A stretch of 20,518 bases of DNA from Phallusia fumigata (Eukaryota > Chordata > Ascidiacea > Phlebobranchia > Ascidiidae), in assembly GCA_008931825.1 (NCBI GenBank), contig QXVZ01024871.1, forward strand, positions 1-20,518, in the 5' to 3' direction. Positions 12,501 through 20,518 of the stretch are shown here, one piece after another. Under the pieces are notes generated by a model. It made no database searches. It was not told the DNA's origin and saw only the letters and a program-made list of their open reading frames with translations. The position numbers and the translations under genes were made by a program. How positions within the stretch are numbered: the first letter of the stretch is position 1; each line of letters starts with the position of its first letter.

Positions 12501-13399
12501 TTTATAAGTTGGAATAATATTGACAGAAATTTTACCCTTTCAGTTCCTGTGACATTGTATGGTGGCAAAGCAATAATTAACAGCAATAAGGCTGATGGAT
12601 TTAGCAGTTTAAATGACACTGAAGGTAACAGACATAAACTGCAACAAAAAGTTCTGTTGTAGTAGTAAGGATGTTTTATTTGCAGGCGGTGGTAGGTCTT
12701 GTAAATCAGGCACATTTGCCACACCAAAATGCCGTCAGTCACGCTACACCCCTAATGGTGCATTCAGCCAACATCTAAATGCTGACTCACCCACACAATT
12801 GCAGTTATTGGGAAGTAGTCTAATGGAAGGCTTGCTCGGTGATAGCCCAAGATCAACTGCTGCGCTTCCATCAAATGGTAATTGGTCAAACTCAAACAAT
12901 GGAAACTGTAGATTGCTCCGTGCCCTAAACTTGATGTCACCAACCGATTGTCTAGCGGTAAGTAAAAAAATTGTTCTTCCTTTGCCCGCTTTTCACAGTT
13001 GACAATAAAGTCTTGCAAAGAACGTAGGTAAAATGTAAAAGTAACCAACCTGTTTTGATATTTTGGCATTAAGTTCCAATATATGACAAAGAAATCTTAC
13101 TGAATACCAACCTCTAAGTGACTACTCTGACCACTTGTAAGGATTGTCGAAACCATGTTTAGACTTCTCCTCCAACACCCACCTGCATCAGAAAGAGGGG
13201 CAACGGAAATGTCTTGCCCTCACCTGAACCTAGTCCAGAAGCCGGAGCCTATGTGGGCCAGCACTCACAGGGTCTGGGTGGACACTATGCCGACTCGTAT
13301 GGCCTTGCTGGAGATATTTGTGCCTTGGTTGCTGGACAAAGGGCTCAAACCCCGGTAACTGGGTATCTCCACAAGAGAAGGCGAAGCAATGAGACATAA
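6519..13399 (+). CDS. RAVER: Raver (ribonucleoprotein PTB-binding), complete, 17 exons
   Basis: Exons: 6519-6635, 6918-6984, 7051-7261, 7333-7447, 8008-8151, 8226-8322, 8895-9071, 9172-9251, 9655-9808, 9888-10006, 10724-10842, 10909-11002, 11424-11576, 11945-12193, 12342-12624, 12686-12957 and 13163-13399. All junctions are GT-AG and in frame, giving 895 residues. Three RRMs: RRM1 about 28-94 (VSLKNIP), RRM2 about 98-171 ([15 protein letters not shown]) and RRM3 about 187-258 (LLVENLP, NFGVVEY). After these come Gln/Ser/Pro-rich linkers. Two [12 protein letters not shown] motifs (SGLLGDAP about 551-558; EGLLGDSP about 774-781) match the [S/G][I/L]LGxxP motif by which raver1 binds PTB. The C-terminus holds [17 protein letters not shown] (847-863), which is strongly conserved in vertebrate ravers, and ends in a basic KRRR tail. 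Ravers are PTB co-repressors in alternative splicing and also bind vinculin and metavinculin. The ATG at 6519 is the first Met in frame with RRM1; a further upstream non-coding exon is possible. Confidence 0.93.
8376..8628. mobile_element. 253-bp hAT-type MITE in raver intron 6
   Basis: Termini CATAGGCGTC (8376-8385) and GACACCTACG (8619-8628, inverted CGTAGGTGTC) differ at only two of ten positions. They are flanked by a perfect 8-bp duplication ACCTTATC at 8368-8375 and 8629-8636. An 8-bp target site with C(A/G)TAGG(C/T)GTC ends fits the hAT superfamily. There is no transposase frame. Multiple GGGGTGGCA/TGCCACCCC units occur in both orientations. The insertion is intronic and does not disturb the flanking raver exons. 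Confidence 0.88.
8422..8480. repeat. Strong hairpin inside the MITE
   Basis: The arms 8422-8442 and 8460-8480 form a 21-bp stem with a single mismatch and a 17-nt loop. It would fold in the raver pre-mRNA. It is part of the transposon's internal repeats. Confidence 0.85.
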
Positions 13400-14954
13400 T
13401 GTAAGTATTGTGTTTGTTGCGGATGGTGGTTTGATGGCCATATGCTTAACAGTTTTGTTTTGCAGTTTGGGGCATCAGAACAGTGCCTTTTCTGTGAAGT
13501 TCATTTGTAATCAATGCACATTGCATAATAATCGATTGCTGCTTTCCCCGACACTGCATTTCTGCTTTTTTAATGTGTTTTACGTTTCATTTGTTGCTGC
13601 TATTATTTTTACCGCCTTTTTCGATGCAGCTTCTGTTTCTATAAAACTATGGCTATTGTGGCTGTAACAGAAAACAAAGAAGCAAAAATTCCTCCTGAAA
13701 GGATTTATAATGTACTCGAGCATAGCCCTTCTTTTCAACAAGGTGCATATTGAACTAACTACTTGACTTGATTTCTCTCTACTGCACTGCTACTTCTGTT
13801 TCGCTAGCTACATAGCTAAGATTGGCCTAATCTTTTGTCATTCTACATCAACAAACTCTTTTTGATTTGCTTTATGCTGGTGATCTTGTGTCTCACTATT
13901 GTTAAATACCCTTTCAAAAAAAATTGTGCTCTTGTGTTACCGCATATATAACCTAGAACTTTCCATGGGTAAGTATATTTGCTGTTCATTAATTACTCGT
14001 TTTGTGTATAACTTTTTTTCCACCAGCCAAAGCATTGAACAAAAGTCATTCTGTTTTGCTTTTTTAATTATTTTATTCCACTTTCTGTTCCTTTTTCGAA
14101 ACTTCCGCAGTTTTATTCTTTCCTTGACTGTTATTGAACTTGGGACTTTTTGTTCTTGCGTTTAAATACAAGTTTTAAGTTGGAATGGCTGTTTGTTTAC
14201 TGTAATGTGGAGATAGTGTAATTGACATTTTTTTCTTTGTCAGGTGAAAGAAATCACCAGACAACAGCTATTTTAGGTTTCGTGGCATACTCTACATTTA
14301 TTTTCGAGACCTACAATGTGGCAGAACTGTGTATTAAATACTTTTGTGCATTTTAAAATTGGTTTTGACCTCTGGGGTTCACAGGGCTGACAATCTATGG
14401 ACTTCAAACAAGTTTAGAAACTACAGGTTCTTAAACTTTTGTGGCTGTGCCTTCTTGATATTAATTAAACACACACCAAGTCAAGAATTTTCCTAGATGA
14501 TGCGAAGGCTGATGCCGATTTTTAAAAAGGTACAGTAGTTCAAGGTAACACACATCGCACATTACATTGAGTTGCCCACAATAGGAAATCTTAAGAACCT
14601 CTGGTTTCAAGAAGGTAAGGTTGTAATAATGTATTTGCAAGCTGAATTACCAACAGAAATTTTAATATACCTGTTGGCAGCAAAAATACATGGAACTTTT
14701 TCATAACTCTGATAAGGGGGCAGAAATTTTAAATATTGCTGAACTTGATCCACACTGACAAAACATATTTTGTGAAGTGGGCATGTTGGTCACAACAGTA
14801 AACAGCAAAAACACAACATAAGCTATATTACACAATGAAACGCATGAATCATCGGTGAACAAATTGTCAATGTGCCTATCTTTTGGTTGACCTGTAGACT
14901 TAATTACAATGCCAACAATATACTAAAATGACGCTATAAGCAGCAGAATTGGTG
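13400..14954. other. Raver 3' UTR, spacer and SGTA 3' UTR (convergent)
   Basis: This stretch separates the raver stop from the SGTA stop on the opposite strand. It is T-rich on the plus strand in its first half. I see no canonical AATAAA near either stop; an ATTAAA at about 14333 (plus strand) is the best signal. Apart from one short open frame (13649-13753) no coding sequence is supported. Confidence 0.5.
13649..13753 (+). CDS. Possible 34-residue small ORF or alternative raver exon
   Basis: An ATG frame of 35 codons, about 250 bases after the raver stop. Its second half (KEAKIPPERIYNVLEHSPSF) has a balanced, protein-like composition unlike the surrounding AT-rich sequence. TAACAG precedes it internally at about 13670, so part could instead be a 3' exon. 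There is no family match. It may be chance. Confidence 0.15.
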   Translation: MAIVAVTENKEAKIPPERIYNVLEHSPSFQQGAY

Positions 14955-16717
14955 TCAATCCGAGGAGTCGGTGTTGTTACTGGTGTTTGAGTTCTGTACT
15001 TGTTGACGAAGCTGTTCAACAAGCTCTGGGTTTGTTTCAGAAAGCTGTTGAGCAAACTGCTGACCCCTGGAAATATAAAACACATTTTCTAAAACACTAT
15101 CACCACACTCAGGGTCAGTCGGAATGTGTTCTAAATTTATGTTCACATATGGAAGTGTAAAATAGTTTTGATATTTAAAGAGTTTGCATTAAAAATACAC
15201 TTATGAACCTAAATTTTACTGCACTTTACCGATAACCTGCGTCAGCCAATCAAATTCATGCAACATTTTACCAAAAAACTTAACAGCAATACATAACTAC
15301 TCCTACTTTACTTACATTTGCATGATATCTGAGAACGGCGGAGGTTGCGCAGAAGCAGTTGGAGCGGAGACAGCCTCACCACCACCACTTTCTTCAGGTT
15401 GGCTGCTACACCCAGCAGATGCACCAGGCGGTGCCCCACCAAGGCCCCCCATCAAGTTCATTGCCATCTGCTGCATTGCTGGATTCTCCATGACCTGAAA
15501 ACAAAAATATGTTGCCATAGTAGCAGCATGGTACATTGGGTCCATCTAGGTGATATATAGCAGCAACATGGTATATAAGTAAGGGCTTAAGCATTTGAGT
15601 GACCTATAGTTGGTCCTACAAATTACGTAGTATGAAAAACCTGTTTGGCCATGTTCATAAACATTGGGTTGTTCAAAAAGTTTCCAAGACCACCCATCCC
15701 TGATGGCATTCCGGGCATTCCGGGCATTCCAGGCATGCCCTGTAATCGAGCAAAATGATGGCTTAGTTTAGGAAAAAAATCCTGTAAAATTTTATAATTA
15801 CAGCAGGTGTCTGAGTTTTTTGTTTCTCCTGTGCAATTTCCATGTTTTTCTTGTATCCTTCATTATTTGGGTCAAGTTCTAATGCCTTCTCGTAACACTT
15901 TATTGCTTCATCATAAATTTCCATTTTTGAATAAGTCAACCTGTACCAAAATGAAATTGACTTTCAAAACAGTCCTGTATCTAAAAATACGAAGTAGCAC
16001 AAACCCCATCCTGCTATAGGCCTTGCTGTATTGAGGATCAATTTCCAGAGCTTTTTTGCAATCTCTCAAAGAAAGATCGAACTTTTGTCTCCCAGTCTGC
16101 GCTGCAGCCCTACAAACAACAATATACACATAATCAATGGTTTTGCAGGTATACTGGTTCTACCACCTCCGAAACGCAGCTCATGTTGCAAAGATTTACA
16201 TAAAGTGTGCAATGGTTACATGAAATGTAAACAGCATTACTTAAATTGTATTGATAGAGGTAAAAAACTAACCGATTGCAGTAGTACACAGCATTGCAAG
16301 AGTCCACTGCAATTGCCTTGTCATAACATGAAATTGCTTCTTCATATCGTTCTTCCTTCATGTGACCATTTCCTTCTTGTTTATACTTCTCGGCAACAGC
16401 CTTTTCCTCATCAGTAAGCTCTTTTGCTGGAGGCTGTAAATATTTGGTGTACAACACTTTGACAGTAATGCTTGTCATGCAGCAGCTAAACCAAGCAACA
16501 AACTTACTGGTGCTGGACATGCTTCAACAAATATATCTATTAACTTCTTTTGTGTGGAAGGTATATCTTCTGGTGTAGCTGCGTAAGCCATGTAAAGGCA
16601 TTGTCGTGCCACATCAATGCTCTCAGCCATGTCTGGTGTTACTCCATCCCTTTTGAGTTCATCTTCCAGAAATTGAACAATTGCGACAACCAACCTTTTG
16701 CAATCATCGGGTGACAT
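14955..16717 (-). CDS. SGTA: SGTA-type small glutamine-rich TPR co-chaperone, complete
   Basis: Seven minus-strand exons: 16508-16717, 16273-16433, 16005-16109, 15802-15940, 15641-15739, 15316-15494 and 14955-15066. They give 334 residues (human SGTA has 313). The N-terminal dimerisation domain (about 1-65; MSPDDCKRLV...) binds the GET/BAG6 pathway proteins. Three TPRs span about 84-185; the carboxylate clamp that grips the EEVD tails of Hsp70 and Hsp90 is intact (K88, N92, N123, K153, R157). A GMP-repeat and Met/Asn-rich segment (206-238: GMPGMPGMPGMP, LNNPMF) comes next, then a Gly/Ala/Pro linker. A C-terminal Gln-rich tail (GQQFAQQLSETNPELVEQ) recognises hydrophobic substrates. The protein sorts tail-anchored and mislocalised membrane proteins in the cytosol. 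The start at 16717 gives the family N-terminus; an in-frame upstream ATG exists at 16801 but adds unrelated sequence. Confidence 0.95.
15704..15739 (-). repeat. SGTA: 9-nt tandem repeat coding (GMP)4 in SGTA
   Basis: At the start of SGTA exon 5, a GGCATGCCT-type unit repeats four times and encodes GMPGMPGMPGMP. Such in-frame tandem units can vary in copy number between alleles. Confidence 0.8.
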
Positions 16718-17636
16718 GGTGTTAAAGTTATTGATTGCAAGTCTGTATTTGCAGCAATCTAAAATTGCAACAAAGTATTTTAACAAAACTAGGATATGCA
16801 ATGATCAACTTTATTGGTGCTTTTTCGACATAATAGTGGTATGCAATTACACCCTAGATTGAACTAAAACTATTGACACATTCAGCCTTAACATATTTTT
16901 TTCATGCGAGATGCATATGTGCTTGCATTAAGCACCTTCTGGAATATGGTATCAAATACCATAAGCATGGGCCCCACATAAATATGATTTTATGATTAAC
17001 CCATTGTGGTAGCTAGAATGTTGGAAGGAAGGTATATTGATAATTGTGTGCGGTTATACGATACCATCTTAAACATTCATTTTTTTCTAAGGAGTAGGCG
17101 GGCTTTTTCCCTACTTTCGACCAAATTTCTGCCTAGTTTATGACTGTATACCGTGCAAACAACATTCATAGTGTATATTCATTATTTTTCGTAGCTCCTT
17201 TACCAATTTTTCTAAAGAAATGTTCAAGAAAATTAATAAACATGCACATAAAGTTGTTTCAACACGTTGAGGCAGTAATCATTCATGCGTACAATAATAC
17301 AAAAATAATATCATAAAAATGTAGCGTTTCAAAAAATGTTAAATGTAACAGAAGCAAAAAAACAACAATCGAAATACGAATTATGTAGCAATGAAAAAAA
17401 ATAGTACATAAACAAGCAATTGTTCTCAAATTGTTCTCAATTATTGCTGATGTGAACTGTAGCATTGTGCTTACTGTAACAATGATTAAAGTGACGATAT
17501 ATAGCGTAATTATAACCCATATCACATCGCAACAATACAAAAAGTTGACCTTGTTAAATTTGTCAAGTAGCTTTCATTCCTAGAAAATATATTTTGTCAA
17601 TTTTGGTAAACCACATAAACGCCTGAATGATTTCCA

Positions 17637-17761
17637 CCAATCACGAAAGTCCCTTTAAACGAATAGCTGTGACGATTAATTGAGAAATGACTTGGAGGGA
17701 CGTTCAAATGAAGACAATCGCGTTCACAGCTTGATGGTTAGGTTTTTGTTTGCTGTATAAA
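17637..17761 (+). promoter_or_regulatory. CDC20: Candidate CDC20 promoter (CCAAT, CHR-like, TATA)
   Basis: An ACCAATCA NF-Y-type box at about 17636-17643, a TTCAAA (CHR core TTTGAA on the other strand) at 17703-17708 and TATAAA at 17756-17761 lie in order upstream of CDC20. NF-Y plus CHR is the usual arrangement of G2/M genes controlled by DREAM and MuvB, and CDC20 is a standard target in vertebrates. These are short motifs found by eye. Confidence 0.35.
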
Positions 17762-17797
17762 CGCTAAGCGCACACTGTAATCTGCACTGTTGGGTTT

Positions 17798-17996
17798 GTA
17801 CTATCTTGGAATATATGTGTGTTTTAGTCTCACTGCTACATTTTCATCGCCATTAACTGAAACATATTCTTCTTTATTCTTGCAGTTGTTGTTTGTNGTA
17901 CTATCTTGGAATATATGTGTGTTTTAGCCTCACTGCTACATTTTCATCGCCACTAACTGAAACATATTCTTCTTTATTCTTGCAGTTATTGTTTGT
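17798..17996. repeat. 99-bp direct duplication around an N
   Basis: Bases 17798-17896 and 17898-17996 are direct copies with three mismatches, joined by the N at 17897. Each ends in the same TTCTTTATTCTTGCAG acceptor. This looks like two overlapping allelic contig ends that were not merged. Confidence 0.88.
17897..17897. other. Single-N contig junction
   Basis: It sits exactly between the two 99-bp copies upstream of CDC20, in the same arrangement as the N at 302. Confidence 0.8.
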
Positions 17997-18015
17997 AAGT
18001 TTTATTACTGAAAAA

Positions 18016-20518
18016 ATGTCCTCTCAGTTTGATTTTGAAAATGAAGTTAATAGTTTGATGCGATTTGACAAACCATTGCAGTCAGGTCCAATGGCAAGAT
18101 GGCAGAGAAAAGCAAGTGACCTTTCCATCAATGCCAACACAAGCTTACATAGCAGATCACTCAACGTTAGGTAAAAATATTCCAACTGGGAACACTACTT
18201 TAGTTTATTGGTTGCTAAAAACAAGTGCGAACTTATTTTGTTTCACAGTACGGTTTTTAGTTTCAGCAATAGTTTTATTGCTTTGAGCAGTTTTGACGTT
18301 GTCACAAGATGACAGAATAAGTAGGCCTGCCTGCTTGATAGTAAATTACTATACTTTGTTGTTGCAGCCACAGCAACTTCCAAAATAGCTCAAGTAGTCC
18401 TTCAAAGCAGCCAAATCGCTCGTTATGTCAGAGTGTCAACAGAACACCTGGATCTTCAAAGACACCAAAATCAGGAAAAGTAAAAACACCAGGTATAAAA
18501 CAACTTTTTTAGACTGTTTTAATTCTGACTGTGTCAGCCTGACATTCTATTGCAACATCACTTCAGGAAAACTAAAACCCTCCAGCAAAAATTCAAGCCT
18601 TAGCAAAACACCAAGTCGAGGAGATAGATTCATTCCCAACAGACAAGCCACCAACTTTGAAGTTGGCCACTACAAACTTCTGTCAGAAAACGGTACTCTA
18701 TCCCTTTACCTAGAATGCTACATAATGTTAAGGAACAAATCATCAAAAGCATGTAAAATTTTTTGTTAAGGAGGCGATGGTGAGGAGGGAACATTGGCGC
18801 AGGATGATTACAAGCGACGCATGAGTGAAAATCTGTACAAGGCAAGTGGAATATCAGGTGGTGAGAGGATCTTGGCTTTTAAATCAAAACTTGCAGCAGT
18901 GGAAGGTTACCAGAATAACGCAAAGGTAAGTACATAAGTTTACAACTTCTTTTGTTTATTAGAGTATGGGCATTTGACTGATTTATTACTTACAAAACTT
19001 CCCTGTTTATTTAATGAGAAGATTCTGATAGATACTTTGCTCAACAGGTTTTATACAGTTCTGCTAAAAAATCCAACACAGAGAGAAAAAAGATTCGCCA
19101 CATACCAACAACTGCAACTAGAGTACTTGACGCTCCAGATCTGGGAAATGATTTCTGTGGGTGCCTACTTTTCTAAAATCTTTTTTAAAACCACATAAAA
19201 AAGTGGTCATTTTTAAGTAACAAGTATGCTGGTATTTCCTAAACACTACATTCGCTAAATATTTTAGACCTTAACCTACTTGACTGGAGTTCAACAAACA
19301 ATGTAGCTGTTGTGCTTGCTCGAGCTGTGTACATATGGGATGCTTCGAGTGGTGATATACAAATGCTCATGTCAATGGAAGGAGCAGATGATTATGTTTC
19401 ATCAATAAAATGGCTGGCTGATGGTCAGCATATTGCAATTGGAAACAGTAATGCTGAAGTTCAGGTAATATCACAACACATTTTTCACTGGTTTTTCAGT
19501 CATGCCTTTCGGAACGTTTTTAAACTTATTGTTATCTCATTGTACAGTTATGGGATGTAAATGAAAACAAACGAGTGCGAAATATGAAGAGTCATGCTGG
19601 CAGGGTTTGTTCTCTATCATGGAATGAGCATATTTTGTCAAGGTATGGATTATACTTTTTGTTTCACTCCGTGTTATGGTTAAGAATGAATAACTAAACA
19701 TAACATTTGTATAGTGGATCACAAGATGGTTTCATCCATCACCATGATGTGAGGGTGGCACAACATCATGTTGGAACTCTAACTGGTCACTCACAGGTAA
19801 TACAGCTCTGTTATTTTACCTTAGCACTTAGCAGTGAATAAGATTGGTGTAAAAGTTGAAATATATAGTTCTTGTTTGACACATTGCATGCTGAAATTTG
19901 AAACATTTAACACTGTCTCGATGTTTTTTCCCTTGGACTCCTTAACCCAGTATACAAAGCTAAAATCATCCCACCGGAAATTAGGTCCATAAATAATATG
20001 TCAGTGTGTTAAGAAAAGAAACTCTGCTCCTACAAAATGAATTGAAGATTTTTAGACCCGAATATCCATCACTACAAAATTCTGTCAGTTAAGAATTTTA
20101 GATTTAATAAGTTAGTATAAAGTTTTCCCAATCTTTAAAGAACTATTCAAGGTGTTTTTACCAATTCAAACCTTTAGAAAAACTGACACCATTTTATGTT
20201 CAGGAGGTATGTGGACTGGAATGGTCAAGCGATGGAAAGTATTTGGCAAGTGGAGGGAACGATAACGTTGTCAACGTTTACAGTGGTCGAGAAACGAAAC
20301 CACTCTACACATTCACCGATCATCAATCTGCTGTAAAGGTACGTCCACAATCACTTGCTGTGCTGTACAATTCCTAAACTAATACAGATTGTTGCTGTGC
20401 CGTCTGTTTTCAGGCTGTTGCATGGTGCCCTTGGCAATCGAACTTGCTTGCTACTGGTGGAGGAAGCAACGATCGTCATATTCGGTTTTGGAATACGCAC
20501 AGCGGTGCCAATGTCAAA
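18016..20518 (+). CDS. CDC20: CDC20 APC/C co-activator, 5' part (runs off window)
   Basis: Ten in-frame exons: 18016-18170, 18368-18492, 18567-18692, 18771-18925, 19048-19156, 19268-19464, 19548-19642, 19715-19796, 20204-20338 and 20414 to the window end. This is 428 codons so far (human CDC20 has 499). The N-terminus [10 protein letters not shown]...PMARWQRKA is family-typical. The C-box DRFIPNR at 113-119 docks on the APC/C. The WD40 propeller starts at about 227 with five blades visible, including [30 protein letters not shown] and [23 protein letters not shown]20 activates the anaphase-promoting complex to degrade securin and cyclin B and is the target of the spindle checkpoint. The human KEN position reads SEN (133-135) and the CRY position reads IRH (203-205). 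The final blades and the C-terminal IR tail lie outside the window. Confidence 0.97.

Larger units (their letters stand above)
16718..18015. other. Divergent SGTA/CDC20 intergenic region
   Basis: About 1.3 kb between the SGTA start (minus) and the CDC20 start (plus). No exon is seen apart from probable 5' UTR. The CDC20 side holds a CCAAT box (17637-17641), a CHR-like TTCAAA (17703-17708) and TATAAA (17756-17761). It then has a 99-bp duplication around an N and a splice acceptor at 17985. Confidence 0.5.

Noticed and set aside
12242..12742. A 166-codon open frame on the minus strand
   Set aside because: It is antisense to raver exons 15-16 and intron 15, whose plus-strand reading fits the 17-exon model; it has no recognisable protein features.
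13899..14165. An 88-codon plus-strand frame rich in Phe and Leu
   Set aside because: T-rich DNA produces such frames by chance; there are no domain, start context or splice signals.

Overview
The window is eukaryotic nuclear DNA from an animal. It is AT-rich, its genes are split into many short exons with GT-AG introns, and its proteins are metazoan (a raver with three RRMs, a ciliary EF-hand protein, CDC20). Compact introns, several short non-autonomous transposons and visible allelic divergence suggest an invertebrate chordate such as the sea squirt Ciona. That species call is an inference; I cannot prove it from the window.

Layout. At 1-785 (minus strand) is the 5' end of an EF-hand gene resembling EFCAB7. 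At 1740-3039 (plus) is a complete four-exon calcyphosine-like gene (CAPSL), arranged head to head with it across about 950 bp. At 3040-5636 there is no gene but a transposon nest: a hAT-like element interrupted by a 410-bp palindromic foldback element, itself flanked by abutting 90-bp direct repeats. At 5637-6057 (plus) is a two-exon gene for a small secreted cysteine-rich protein with ShKT-type spacing. At 6519-13399 (plus) is a complete 17-exon raver gene (895 codons), which carries a 253-bp hAT-type MITE with a perfect 8-bp target duplication in intron 6. At 14955-16717 (minus) is a complete seven-exon SGTA co-chaperone gene, convergent with raver. At 18016-20518 (plus) is the 5' part of CDC20 (ten exons, 428 codons), which runs off the end of the window and is divergent from SGTA.

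Every splice junction in the five longest gene models keeps reading frame, and the joined exons give family-typical proteins, so these structures are well supported. Functionally this is a neighbourhood of housekeeping and cilium-linked genes, not an operon or defence island. EFCAB7 and CAPSL may share a promoter region, and a near-match to the RFX X-box lies between them. Raver (RNA processing), SGTA (protein quality control) and CDC20 (cell cycle) have no evident common pathway.

Three single-N junctions occur (302, 6048, 17897). Two of them are flanked by near-identical direct copies, which look like unmerged allelic contig overlaps; one of these duplicates an EFCAB7 exon. The most unusual items are the 90-bp direct repeats that abut the foldback element, the in-frame stopless 63-nt intron of CAPSL, the ShKT-like secreted protein, and the altered degron positions in CDC20.
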